Source: CAJQQY01 sp964564545 (GTDB taxonomy: Bacteria; Bacteroidota; Bacteroidia; Chitinophagales; Saprospiraceae). From it: DNA of 64,000 nt. A program made the translations under genes and the position numbers. A model generated the notes under the pieces. It was not told the origin of the DNA and ran no database searches. It saw only the letters and a program-made list of their open reading frames with translations. Shown here in pieces: positions 36,280-45,026 of this stretch; position 1 is the stretch's first letter; each line of letters begins with the position of its first letter. The DNA is taken from NCBI GenBank assembly GCA_964564545.1, contig CAZMBP010000044.1, forward strand, positions 1 through 64,000, given 5' to 3'.

Positions 36280-37437
36280 ATGATAATGTCAGAGCAACAA
36301 TTAGAAACCACAAATACAAATCTTAATACCATTGAAGAGGCTATTGCAGACATCAAAGCAGGTAAAGTTATCATCGTTGTAGATGATGAAGATCGTGAAA
36401 ATGAAGGCGATTTTATTTGTGCGGCAGAGTGCATTACTCCCGAAATTATCAACTTCATGGCAACTCATGGACGAGGTTTGATTTGTACACCAATCGATGA
36501 AAATCGAGCAGACGAACTGGATTTGCCTATGATGGTAAGATCTAATACTGCCTTACATGAAACTGCTTTTACGGTTTCAATTGACTTGATTGGTCAAGGT
36601 TGTACAACTGGAATTTCAGCTTATGATAGATCAACTGGAATTAAGGCTATGATTAATTCTGAGACAAAAAGTACTGATTTTGCAAGACCTGGACATATTT
36701 TTCCATTAAGAGCAAAATCTGGTGGCGTACTTCGACGAACAGGTCATACCGAGGCTGCAATAGATTTAGCAAGAATTTCAGGATTTTATCCAGCTGGTGT
36801 TTTGGTTGAGATATTGAATGAAGATGGGACGATGGCAAGGTTACCTGAGTTAATAGAAATCGCCAAAAAATTTGATCTAAAGTTGATTAGCATCAAAGAT
36901 TTGGTAGCATATCGAATGCGAACGGAGCGAATTATTAGAAAAGAATTGGAAGTAGAATTATCTACAAAATTTGGAGATTTCGATGTAGTCGCTTTTACTC
37001 AAATGACTACAGGCGATACTCATTTGGCTATAAAAAAAGGCGAATGGAATATCGATGATCCAGTTCTAGTTCGGGTTCATTCATCAACAAATACTGGCGA
37101 TATCCTAGGAACATTATTTAAAGGTTATGGAACTCAGTTGCAGAGATCTTTGGAAATGATTGAAAAAGAAGGCCAGGGAATGTTGCTTTACATGAGACAT
37201 AATCACGAAGATGATTCCTTGTTGAGTTATTTAAAAGAAATAAAAAGAGAAAAAGAAACAGGTGAAAAAACACTTGGTGAAGGAACGGAAAGTAAGGAAC
37301 AACGAGATTACGGAGTTGGTGCCCAAATCCTTCGTGAGTTAAATGTTACTAAAATTAGACTTATCACGAATAGTCCGAAAAGACGAATTGGTTTGATCGG
37401 ATATGGATTGGAAATCGTGGAAAATGTAGAATATTAA
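36280..37437 (+). CDS. ribB: 3,4-dihydroxy-2-butanone-4-phosphate synthase fused to a degenerate GTP cyclohydrolase II domain
   Basis: 385 residues. The N-terminal RibB half (~15-210) is intact: D-D-E-D-R-E-N-E-G-D (35-44), L-R-A-K-S-G-G-V-L, and G-H-T-E-A-A-I-D-L-A. It makes 3,4-dihydroxy-2-butanone 4-phosphate from ribulose 5-phosphate for riboflavin synthesis. The C-terminal half has the GCHII fold but lacks all three zinc cysteines: the canonical C-x10-C-x-C positions are T270, K281 and Y283, and the Q-E-G-R-G-I-G-L active-site motif is also lost. GTP cyclohydrolase activity is therefore unlikely; a separate ribA should exist elsewhere. Similar zinc-less fusions occur in other Bacteroidota, so the state is probably old. 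Confidence 0.93.
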   Translation: MIMSEQQLETTNTNLNTIEEAIADIKAGKVIIVVDDEDRENEGDFICAAECITPEIINFMATHGRGLICTPIDENRADELDLPMMVRSNTALHETAFTVSIDLIGQGCTTGISAYDRSTGIKAMINSETKSTDFARPGHIFPLRAKSGGVLRRTGHTEAAIDLARISGFYPAGVLVEILNEDGTMARLPELIEIAKKFDLKLISIKDLVAYRMRTERIIRKELEVELSTKFGDFDVVAFTQMTTGDTHLAIKKGEWNIDDPVLVRVHSSTNTGDILGTLFKGYGTQLQRSLEMIEKEGQGMLLYMRHNHEDDSLLSYLKEIKREKETGEKTLGEGTESKEQRDYGVGAQILRELNVTKIRLITNSPKRRIGLIGYGLEIVENVEY

Positions 37438-37441
37438 AATT

Positions 37442-37481
37442 AGATTGCTTCGCTGTATGACTTCTGATAGCGAAGCAATCT
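37442..37481 (+). terminator. Hairpin after ribB
   Basis: Perfect 13-base arms (37442-37454 and 37469-37481), 14-base loop, followed by A-rich, not T-rich, sequence, so it may be a repeat element rather than a terminator. The stem contains TTGCTTCGCT, also found in the palindrome at 45046. Confidence 0.6.
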
Positions 37482-37490
37482 TAAAAAAAG

Positions 37491-38126
37491 ATGCGATACG
37501 AACGTAAATATAAAATTGAAAATCTCAGCCTTTCTTTAGTTGAACAATCTATTCGGCTACATCCTGCTGGATTTCGAAAAATATTTCCAGATCGACAGGT
37601 CAATAATATTTATTTTGATACTTCAGATTGGACAACATTCAAGGAAAATGTAATGGGTATTGCGGAGCGAAAAAAATTTCGAGTTCGATGGTATGGTGAA
37701 AATTTACAGGAGATTGAAAAACCTGTTTTTGAAATAAAAATAAAATCTAATCAACTCGGAGATAAAATTTCTCACCCAATTTCACCTTTCCAATTATCTA
37801 ATCTTAATGTTTTAACCAAAGAAGTTCAAAAGCTTTCTCAAGCCAAAGTTCCACTCATCCCCACTCTTTTAAATTCTTATAATCGATCTTATTTTGGAAC
37901 ACCTGATGGTAAGTTTCGAGTTACCATTGATCGCAACATGAGGTATTTTTCCTTGACAAATAATGCTCGATTTAATACCTATCGGGTTCAGGACGAAGAA
38001 GTTGTGTTGGAATTAAAATATGATGAGACATTAGACTTAGCTACAGATAGAATTACTCAGCACTTGCCTTTTCGAATGACTAAGAGTTCAAAATATGTAA
38101 GTGGAATCGAGTTGGTGAATGGTTAA
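37491..38126 (+). CDS. VTC-domain polyphosphate polymerase-like protein
   Basis: 211 residues, soluble. It starts M-R-Y-E-R-K-Y and has Y-F-D-T (43-46), R-K-K-F-R-V-R-W-Y (64-72), and E-L-K-Y-D near the C-terminus, as in the VTC polyphosphate polymerase/tunnel domain. Basic residues lining the tunnel bind phosphate chains. Yeast Vtc4 makes polyphosphate from ATP; bacterial VTC proteins are less studied and usually sit with CotH or DUF4956 genes, which are absent here. It begins 53 bases after ribB, with the hairpin between. Confidence 0.88.
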   Translation: MRYERKYKIENLSLSLVEQSIRLHPAGFRKIFPDRQVNNIYFDTSDWTTFKENVMGIAERKKFRVRWYGENLQEIEKPVFEIKIKSNQLGDKISHPISPFQLSNLNVLTKEVQKLSQAKVPLIPTLLNSYNRSYFGTPDGKFRVTIDRNMRYFSLTNNARFNTYRVQDEEVVLELKYDETLDLATDRITQHLPFRMTKSSKYVSGIELVNG

Positions 38127-38136
38127 TTTTAAAACT

Positions 38137-38205
38137 AAAAAAGGCACAAAAGATACACAAAGGTTATTTTCAACATTACCCTTTTGTGAATCTTTTGTGC
38201 CTTTT
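38137..38205. terminator. Bidirectional terminator between VTC and PorP/SprF genes
   Basis: Long near-perfect inverted repeat (38137-38162 with 38180-38205), A-rich on the left and T-rich on the right, between convergent genes. Confidence 0.85.
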
Positions 38206-38232
38206 GTGATTCAGATTCAAATAAGTGATTTC

Positions 38233-39288
38233 CTAAAATCTAGGACACAAAACACTATCATTTTCAAAATCTCCAAAATAGCTAATTGACAATTCAAAAG
38301 CACCTTGCCCTTGATTATAATTAGTCAAATCTTGAAAGTTTGCGTCATAACTCACTCCAAATAAAAAGCTTCCTTTTTGCAAACCTGCCATCACGACCAA
38401 AGCATCAATCCCTAGATTATCATTTTCAAATGCAACAGGTCTAATCCAACCTCCTACATAAAATGAATTATTAGAATAATCATTTAACATAAATCGAACA
38501 TTGGTTCCAGCATTAATTTCCAAGTGCGGCCCCTGTTTTGCAACCAAAACTCTAGGCAAAAATGAAAGCACATCATTTACTGGAAGTTCTGCACTAAGCT
38601 GAGTTGAAAGTCTTGAATATAATTTTTCTGAAGCAAAATTTTCACCATTCACATCCAACTCATCTTTGTAAAAAGAAATTTCAGGTTGAGTAATATGATG
38701 CATCGCAAAACCAGCATAAAATGATTTTCGAGCTTTAGGTGTATAAGCATAATTAACCCCTACGGATATATCTCCATAAGAAAAGTTATTTATCGGCAAA
38801 TCTTCTTCGGTATCGAAAGTATATCCATCTAATCCATTAAACTGGTCTCCAAAAGTAAGTTGCTCATAATTCACATTTCGCTGTGAAATAGCTCCTTGAA
38901 ATCCTACTGTTAAAAATTGTTTGTTATCATAATCTAAACCTTTGTGATAAGCTCCAGAAATCGCAATTTGTTGTGTTCCAAAATCAATTCCACTCACTTT
39001 GTCTCGAAAAAAGACTAATCCAACTGCAGCCGCATCTTTATATTGAGAGTTACTTTTCACCTTAAATCGAACATCTAACTCCGTTGCAAAAGTCCTAAAA
39101 GGCGAATCTATCACCCGTCTCCATTGATCTCGATAAATGGTAGAAAAACGATATCGTCCATTATAAGCCCCCGTCAATGCTGGATTGAGCGTTAAAGGAG
39201 AAGAATAAAATTGGGAAAAGTGTTTGTCTTGAGCAGACAAATCAACCAAGAAAAATATAGCTAGTATAAAAATATAAAATTGCTTCAT
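38233..39288 (-). CDS. PorP/SprF family T9SS outer-membrane protein
   Basis: 351 residues. Signal peptide (~1-19), then the family start Q-D-K-H-F-S-Q-F-Y-S-S-P-L-T-L-N-P-A-L-T-G and barrel strands. PorP/SprF proteins sit in the outer membrane and help bring T9SS type B cargo to the surface; they are often next to the gene for their partner adhesin. No type B cargo gene is adjacent here (the giant type B protein is ~20 kb away), so its partner is unknown. Promoter boxes are visible upstream. Confidence 0.95.
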   Translation of the reverse strand: MKQFYIFILAIFFLVDLSAQDKHFSQFYSSPLTLNPALTGAYNGRYRFSTIYRDQWRRVIDSPFRTFATELDVRFKVKSNSQYKDAAAVGLVFFRDKVSGIDFGTQQIAISGAYHKGLDYDNKQFLTVGFQGAISQRNVNYEQLTFGDQFNGLDGYTFDTEEDLPINNFSYGDISVGVNYAYTPKARKSFYAGFAMHHITQPEISFYKDELDVNGENFASEKLYSRLSTQLSAELPVNDVLSFLPRVLVAKQGPHLEINAGTNVRFMLNDYSNNSFYVGGWIRPVAFENDNLGIDALVVMAGLQKGSFLFGVSYDANFQDLTNYNQGQGAFELSISYFGDFENDSVLCPRF

Positions 39289-39317
39289 AATCGACTTTAG
39301 ATAAATTTTTAAGAACG

Positions 39318-39346
39318 CAAAAGTAAGGAATTCAATGTAATAACAA
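39318..39346 (-). promoter_or_regulatory. Promoter of the PorP/SprF gene
   Basis: On the minus strand: TTG (39346-39344), 18-base spacer, then TACTTTTG (39325-39318), an exact -7 box, 29 bases before the ATG. Confidence 0.6.
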
Positions 39347-39592
39347 TAGTAATTTCAATTTGCTATTACGATTGTTTTAGACATTTTCACAACGGTCTTT
39401 TCCAAGGTTTATTATTTGTTAAAAAATGGTAGTCAAGAGAATGAAATTTTGGAGGGGAGATTTTAATTAAAATTTGCTGACAAGTTGTTGTAATATTTAA
39501 AAAATTAATAATTCAAGAATTGAACCGAAATCCGAATTCTCACAAAAAATTATTACTTTAGGCAGATTATTTTCAAATTAAATATAAGCATA
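39347..39592. other. Remainder of the divergent region
   Basis: No gene and no clear promoter for the rightward lipoprotein gene. Confidence 0.3.
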
Positions 39593-39949
39593 ATGAATAA
39601 AAGTAAATTTCTCTTTTTCCTATTTATAGCAGGACTAGTTGCAATTGCTTCTTGTAAAAAAGATGATGATGGCGGTGGCGATAGTGGAATTGATTGTGAT
39701 ACGGTAAAATTCTCAACTACGATTGCTCCTATTATTCAAAATAGTTGTACCACTTCAGGTTGCCACGATGTTGGATCTGTTAATGGAGATTATACCACTT
39801 ATGCTGGTTTAGAAGCTGTGGCAAAAAATGGGATCATGGAGACTCAAGTTATTACAGATAAGACAATGCCAAAAGCAGGCGATCCGTTAACTCAAACTCA
39901 ATTAGATCAATTTCAATGTTGGTTAGATGATGGAGCTCCTGATAATTAA
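39593..39949 (+). CDS. Small lipoprotein with a CxxxxCH cytochrome c-like motif (copy 1)
   Basis: 118 residues. Lipoprotein signal ending V-A-I-A-S-C21, then acidic K-K-D-D-D linker. The body has F-S-T-T-I-A-P-I-I-Q-N-S, C52-T-T-S-G-C57-H58, and ends F-Q-C-W-L-D-D-G-A-P. The framework (iap-I/x-n-C...CH, then W-I-D-x-G-A-P) is that of planctomycete-type cytochrome c domains, but the heme motif is CxxxxCH rather than CxxCH. A C-type heme is possible but not certain; a possible axial Met is in K-T-M-P. Tandem copy follows. Confidence 0.82.
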   Translation: MNKSKFLFFLFIAGLVAIASCKKDDDGGGDSGIDCDTVKFSTTIAPIIQNSCTTSGCHDVGSVNGDYTTYAGLEAVAKNGIMETQVITDKTMPKAGDPLTQTQLDQFQCWLDDGAPDN

Positions 39950-39975
39950 ATGAATGTTTCTATTTTATAGAAATG

Positions 39976-40009
39976 AAAAACCGAAACGTAGTAATGCGTT
40001 TCGGTTTTT
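39976..40009 (+). terminator. Terminator after lipoprotein copy 1
   Basis: 13-base stem (39976-39988 with 39997-40009), then T-run. Confidence 0.9.
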
Positions 40010-40148
40010 TTTATTAAAAAAACTAAAGCATAGGGGAAATAATAAATTGTTTTGTCTAGTTAGAAATCTTTCCTAATTAAATCTATTAAAATTATTTGAA
40101 GCAAAATTTACTTATCGATTTTTTCAACTTCTTTAAATATCAAATCAC

Positions 40149-40496
40149 ATGAGTAACTTAAAAATGGCTTCAACGATTTTTCTTTTCAGTATTTTACTTT
40201 TAGCATCTTGTAAAAAAGACCCAATTGCAATCGGAAATGTAGATTGTAGTACTGTTTCATATTCAAGTACCATTGCTCCACTTTTGACTTCCAGTTGCAA
40301 TACAAGTGGTTGCCACGATGCAGGTTCCAACAAAGGAGATCTCACGACTTACGAAAAAGTTTCTGTTTATGTGAATAAAGGAACTTTTAAAAAAGAGGTT
40401 TTGACAGATCAATCAATGCCTACTAGTGGGCCATTGACAAGTGAACAATTAGGACAGGTTCAATGCTGGTTGGATAGTGGAGCGCCTAATAATTAG
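40149..40496 (+). CDS. Small lipoprotein with a CxxxxCH cytochrome c-like motif (copy 2)
   Basis: 115 residues, paralogue of the upstream gene. Lipoprotein signal ends L-L-A-S-C21 followed by K-K-D. The motif is C50-N-T-S-G-C55-H56, with Y-S-S-T-I-A-P-L-L, S-M-P, and a Q-C-W-L-D-S-G-A-P-N-N end. The two share the same core but little in the signal and linker, so the duplication is not recent. An internal ATG at codon 6 is an alternative start. Each copy has its own terminator, so the two are probably independent units with a shared electron-transfer or redox-sensing role, which is inference. Confidence 0.82.
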   Translation: MSNLKMASTIFLFSILLLASCKKDPIAIGNVDCSTVSYSSTIAPLLTSSCNTSGCHDAGSNKGDLTTYEKVSVYVNKGTFKKEVLTDQSMPTSGPLTSEQLGQVQCWLDSGAPNN

Positions 40497-40507
40497 CTTT
40501 TTACTTA

Positions 40508-40542
40508 AGGTATCGGATACTTTAAAAGTCTATCCGATACCT
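40508..40542. terminator. Hairpin after lipoprotein copy 2
   Basis: Perfect 12-base stem (40508-40519 with 40531-40542), 11-base loop; no T-run follows on the plus strand. Confidence 0.6.
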
Positions 40543-40594
40543 CTAGTAGAACTCGTTTTTATGATTATTCGAAAATTCTTAAGCATGGAAGCAT

Positions 40595-40954
40595 TCAAAA
40601 CATCCATTTCTTATTTTTCTTCTTCTCTTTTTCCATCTCTTTCTTCTCTCTTTCCTGCTGTTGTTCATTCTGAAAATGATGATAAAGTGTATTGACAAAA
40701 GCTAGAATAATCCCAATGCCTAGGAGAATATAAAAAATGGTAAACAATTTGCCTTCTGTTGTCTGTGGAGAAAAATCTCCATAACCAATCGTTGTTAAGG
40801 TAATTAATGAAAAATATAGCGAATCAATATAGCCCCACCCCTCCAAGTTATGGTAAACCAAAGTTCCTAGAATAAGGATAAATAAAGTTGTCCCCATCAA
40901 GTCTCGATATTCAGGATCTTGTAAAAAAGTAATAAGCGTTTTTATAAATACCAT
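40595..40954 (-). CDS. Two-transmembrane potassium channel
   Basis: 119 residues. Membrane helix (~22-37), pore loop with selectivity filter T-I-G-Y-G-D (55-60), second helix (~70-90), then a short, highly charged Lys/Glu tail (~94-117). This is the minimal ion-channel fold (Ion_trans_2), assembling as a tetramer in the inner membrane. No RCK/TrkA domain is attached; gating is unclear, although the charged tail could contribute. Convergent with the lipoprotein gene. Confidence 0.93.
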   Translation of the reverse strand: MVFIKTLITFLQDPEYRDLMGTTLFILILGTLVYHNLEGWGYIDSLYFSLITLTTIGYGDFSPQTTEGKLFTIFYILLGIGIILAFVNTLYHHFQNEQQQEREKKEMEKEKKKNKKWMF

Positions 40955-41190
40955 TTAGTTCTATTTTTCTAAAATAAAAGACACAAAATTAGAGATTTAT
41001 TAGAGACCGTTTTGAATTATTAACTTCAATATTTAATTCTTCTATTTTTAATTTTATTATTTTTAATTTTACGTCTCAAATATTGAACCCCTTTTCTACT
41101 ATTTTTCTCCCTTAACCTTCATCTTAAAGCACTTTTCCTCTAACCGTTTTTTTAAGGTCTAACTTATTATTATAATCCAAAGATTACATC

Positions 41191-44100
41191 ATGAAATTAA
41201 TTTCTACTCAGCAACTTTTGCTATTATCTTTTTTCCTATCTCTCCCTTTTTTCATTTTTTCTATGGAAAATGTGGAAACGTCAAAAAGTTATTTATACAA
41301 TAAAAAATTATCAAAAAGCGGAGTTTATTTCCCTCTATTTATAGATGAAACCAATCCAACGTATATGAGTTCTACAGATTGGGAGATTTCTCCAATTACC
41401 TGCGCTTGGTCAAATGGTTCCAATAATTCTAATCTCAATAATTTAACAAAAGGAAATTATAATATTTCAATTACAGATTCGACAGGTGCTACTGCTACTG
41501 ATGATTTTTTTATTACTCAATCTGGTTCTTTAGTTGTAGTTACAGAGGCCATTGTTGGTTGCGAAGGTGGAACTAGTGGAAGTATGACAGCTATTGTTAC
41601 AGGTGGTTCTTTTCCCTTTTCATATGCTTGGTCAAATGGAGATTCTGTTCAGACCGCAACAGGTTTGTCAACTGGAAATTATGTAGTGACGGTTACTGAC
41701 GTGAATGGTTGTGAGGCAATCTCTAGTGCTGTCTTTTTAAATCAACCAATAGAGGTTAATTCCAATCCTTTTCCTAGTTCGACTTCATGTCCAGGAGGAA
41801 TGGATGGAAGTGTCACTTTAGATGTTTGGGGAGGAGCAGGTGGTTATAGTTTTATTTGGTCAAATGGTGCTACCACTCAAAATATTACTAATGTTTTAGC
41901 TGGTTCTTATTCAGTAACTGTAACTGATACGAATGGTTGCACTAGTTCTTCTTCAGTTAATGTTGACAGTCCTTCACCCATCACATTAAATGTGCAAGGC
42001 ATTGGAAATGTCTCTTGTAATGGAGGAAACGATGGAAGTATTTTCGCTGATGCCTTCGGAGGAACTCCCGGTTATACTTACCTATGGAATAATGGCGATA
42101 CTGGAAGTTTTATTGATTCTCTAGGTGCAGGAACTTTCTTTGCTACGATTACAGATGCCATAGGATGTACTGGAATTGGAAGTGTAACGGTTAATGAACC
42201 AGAGGTTCTAGAGACTTTTACTTTTGGTTCTTCGGTTTGTAATGGATCAGATGATGGTACCGCCAATGTAGTGGTGTCAGGAGGAACTCAACCTTTTACC
42301 TACGCTTGGAGCAATGGAGCAACTACGCCAGAAATTGAAAATTTAGTTCCTGGAACTTATTATGTAACGGTCAATGATGTTAATCAATGTACCGCTATGG
42401 ATAGCATCACCATTAACTTAAATGCCAATATATTAGTTTCTAATCCTTCGTCAACTATGGTTTCTTGTCCTACTGGTAATGATGGAACTGCTACCATAAC
42501 TCCAACCGGTGGAAATGCACCTTATACTTATCAATGGAGTACAGGAAGTGGAGATTCTGTGATTACCAATTTAACAGCTGGTCTTTATACAGTTACTGTT
42601 GTTGATCTTTTCAATTGTTCATTTATCGAAACATACGACATTACACAACCCGATCCTGTTGAAATAAATGCAACTTCAGTAAATGCTAATTGCGGAATGG
42701 CTAATGGAATTATTTATTTGAATCCAACAGGTGGAACTTCACCATACAATTATGAATGGTTCAATGGTTCAAATGCAGATTCTTTAGCTAACCTTGAAGC
42801 AGGAGCTTATGCAGTAAATGTAACTGATGCCAATGGATGTATCAAACAATTTTTCGTTGATGTAATAATGGGAAATAATCCACCTACTGCCATTGCTCAA
42901 AATATTTCAGTTAGTTTAAATGACTTGGGTCAAGCAAATATTGATGTTGCTCAAATTAATAATGGTAGTACAGATGATTGTGGAATTGATACAATGTATA
43001 TTGATTTGGCTAGTTTTGATTGTAGCAATTTAGGAGAAAATATAATTACTCTGACTGTGGTTGATGAAGAAGATGTTACTTCCACTACTACTGCGACTAT
43101 AACTGTGCTCGATGAAATAGCTCCAATGATCATTACCCAAAATATAACTTTATCACTAGATGAAAATGGAAACGCTTCTTTAACTCCAGCTCAAATTGAT
43201 AATGGAAGTTCTGATAATTGTGGAATTGATTCGATGAGTATTGACATTTCTAATTTTGATTGTGCATCTCTTGGTGAAAATACGATTACTTTAACTGCTT
43301 ATGATACGAGTGGAAATATGCAATCTGATACAGCCGTTATTACAATTATCGATACGATTGCTGCCATGATTTCTTGTCCATCAGATTTAATAATTACAAG
43401 TTGTGAATCAGTCATTATTTTAGATTACACAATAGGAGATGTAATTGATAATTGTACAACCGGTTCTCCAATTTTGATAAGTGGAATCCCGTCTGGTGGA
43501 GAATTATCAACCGGCACGGTTACCAATGTATTTGAATACGTAGATCAATCTGGAAATGTAACCACTTGTTCTTTTAACATCACTTTACAAACTTCTCAAG
43601 AGATAGAAATTCAAATAGATAGTTTCACTCCTGCAACAGAAGGAAATAATGACGGGAGTATTGAAATTACAATAACAGCAGGAAGTGGTCCTTTTCAATT
43701 TGAATGGACTTCTGATGGAACTGTGGTTTCAACTGATGAAGATCCAACTGGATTACCTGCTGGTAATTATGAAGTAATGGTAACTGATCTGAATGGTTGT
43801 TTTGCTACTTTACAAGTAGAATTGACAACAGGAATCCAATCCCCAGCATTGGTAACCAAGGTCAACCTATTCCCTAATCCAACTAGAGATGTTTTATTTG
43901 TAAAAATGGATTTACCAATTGAGTTAGGAGACAAAATCCAACTGTGTTCTATTGACGGAAAAATATTGTTAGAAAAAAATCTAAATGATGGAGATGGGTT
44001 AATCAAAATGAATATTGAAAATTTCACCAAAGGAATTTACATCATGCGATTAACTATAAATCAAGGAGTTGTAACTAAACGAGTAATCGTTAGTGAGTAA
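41191..44100 (+). CDS. SprB-repeat surface protein with T9SS type A sorting tail
   Basis: 969 residues. Signal peptide (~1-24). From ~60 to 560 it has about seven SprB-type repeats of 70-75 residues, each with Y-x-W-S-N-G and A-G-x-Y-x-V-T-V-T-D-x-N-G-C. Two ~80-residue beta domains (about 565-730) share the phrase N-N/D-G-S-x-D-x-C-G-I-D and are an internal duplication, followed by a HYR-like domain and another SprB repeat (~810-880). The last ~80 residues are a type A sorting domain (L-F-P-N-P-T-R-D-V-L ... G-I-Y-I-M-R-L). SprB repeats occur in the Flavobacterium gliding adhesin; a role in surface adhesion is likely, but gliding itself is not shown. Confidence 0.92.
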   Translation: MKLISTQQLLLLSFFLSLPFFIFSMENVETSKSYLYNKKLSKSGVYFPLFIDETNPTYMSSTDWEISPITCAWSNGSNNSNLNNLTKGNYNISITDSTGATATDDFFITQSGSLVVVTEAIVGCEGGTSGSMTAIVTGGSFPFSYAWSNGDSVQTATGLSTGNYVVTVTDVNGCEAISSAVFLNQPIEVNSNPFPSSTSCPGGMDGSVTLDVWGGAGGYSFIWSNGATTQNITNVLAGSYSVTVTDTNGCTSSSSVNVDSPSPITLNVQGIGNVSCNGGNDGSIFADAFGGTPGYTYLWNNGDTGSFIDSLGAGTFFATITDAIGCTGIGSVTVNEPEVLETFTFGSSVCNGSDDGTANVVVSGGTQPFTYAWSNGATTPEIENLVPGTYYVTVNDVNQCTAMDSITINLNANILVSNPSSTMVSCPTGNDGTATITPTGGNAPYTYQWSTGSGDSVITNLTAGLYTVTVVDLFNCSFIETYDITQPDPVEINATSVNANCGMANGIIYLNPTGGTSPYNYEWFNGSNADSLANLEAGAYAVNVTDANGCIKQFFVDVIMGNNPPTAIAQNISVSLNDLGQANIDVAQINNGSTDDCGIDTMYIDLASFDCSNLGENIITLTVVDEEDVTSTTTATITVLDEIAPMIITQNITLSLDENGNASLTPAQIDNGSSDNCGIDSMSIDISNFDCASLGENTITLTAYDTSGNMQSDTAVITIIDTIAAMISCPSDLIITSCESVIILDYTIGDVIDNCTTGSPILISGIPSGGELSTGTVTNVFEYVDQSGNVTTCSFNITLQTSQEIEIQIDSFTPATEGNNDGSIEITITAGSGPFQFEWTSDGTVVSTDEDPTGLPAGNYEVMVTDLNGCFATLQVELTTGIQSPALVTKVNLFPNPTRDVLFVKMDLPIELGDKIQLCSIDGKILLEKNLNDGDGLIKMNIENFTKGIYIMRLTINQGVVTKRVIVSE

Positions 44101-44125
44101 TTAAAACGACGGTCTATCGAAAAAC

Positions 44126-45016
44126 TTAACCATGGTATTTTTGCCATCGTCTTTCTTCGCGCCTCAAAAGTGTTTCATACTTTTGAGGCGCCTTGATTTT
44201 CACCTCTACCCTTTCGCCAGTTTTGGGATGGGAAAAATTCAATTCAACTGCACATAAAAAAAGTCCTTTATGCTTTAAAATCAACCCTTCAATTCCATAC
44301 AACGCATCTCCTAAAATCGGAAATCCAAAATCAGACAAATGAATACGCAACTGATGGGTCCGGCCAGTTTGTGGAAATAGGTCAACTAAACTTAGCCATT
44401 CATTTTTCAAAGATGGAACTGATTTTATTTTTTTAAAATGGGTTAAAGAAGGCTTCCCAGCAACTGGATTGTCAAGAACTCCTTCCTCATGTATATCTCC
44501 AATTACAATTGCTTGATATTTTTTTGAAATGGTTTTCGATTCAAATTGCTGGCTCAATTTCAAATGAGCTAAAGCAGTTTTTGCTACTAAAAGTAACCCT
44601 GAAGTTGGACTATCCAAACGATGAACTGCTCTCGGTTTACGCAAGGCATCTTTTTGCTTTGATTTTGAGATATTATGCAAAAGCGCATTTTCCACCGTTC
44701 GAAATTGATTACCACTTACGATAATTCCAGCAGGTTTATTAATCACAGCAAAGTGTTCATCTTCAAAAACTATTTCCAATTCTAGAGGAAGAATTTTAGG
44801 CGTTTTCAATTCTAAATCGACCCAATCAATTTGGTTCCCAGGTTGCACCCAGCGTCCCGTTTCGACAGGTTTCCCATCGAGTAAAATTTCATGTCGAAGT
44901 ATGGCTTTTTTGATGCCTTTTCGAGAAGGGATGTTTGGAAAAATTTTTCGAGCGTACTCGCTTATTCTTTCCGTTGGAGTATTGGGTGGGACGATATGAG
45001 TCTGAAGGATTTTCAT
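44126..45016 (-). CDS. RluA-family pseudouridine synthase
   Basis: 296 residues. N-terminal S4-like domain (~12-70: R-I-S-E-Y-A ... L-L-D-G-K-P-V), then the catalytic domain with D135 in H-R-L-D-S-P-T-S-G-L, and G-R-T-H-Q-L-R-I-H-L. Isomerises uridine in rRNA or tRNA; exact site unknown. The coding sequence holds a perfect 13-base inverted repeat near its 3' end (44159-44191). Convergent with the SprB-repeat gene. Confidence 0.95.
   Translation of the reverse strand: MKILQTHIVPPNTPTERISEYARKIFPNIPSRKGIKKAILRHEILLDGKPVETGRWVQPGNQIDWVDLELKTPKILPLELEIVFEDEHFAVINKPAGIIVSGNQFRTVENALLHNISKSKQKDALRKPRAVHRLDSPTSGLLLVAKTALAHLKLSQQFESKTISKKYQAIVIGDIHEEGVLDNPVAGKPSLTHFKKIKSVPSLKNEWLSLVDLFPQTGRTHQLRIHLSDFGFPILGDALYGIEGLILKHKGLFLCAVELNFSHPKTGERVEVKIKAPQKYETLLRREERRWQKYHG
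44159..44191 (-). repeat. Perfect hairpin inside the RluA coding sequence
   Basis: 13-base arms (44159-44171 and 44179-44191), 7-base loop, about 35-65 bases before the stop codon. It is in frame and codes normal residues (A-P-Q-K-Y-E-T-L-L-R-R). Confidence 0.8.
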
Positions 45017-45026
45017 TTTAGGTTTA

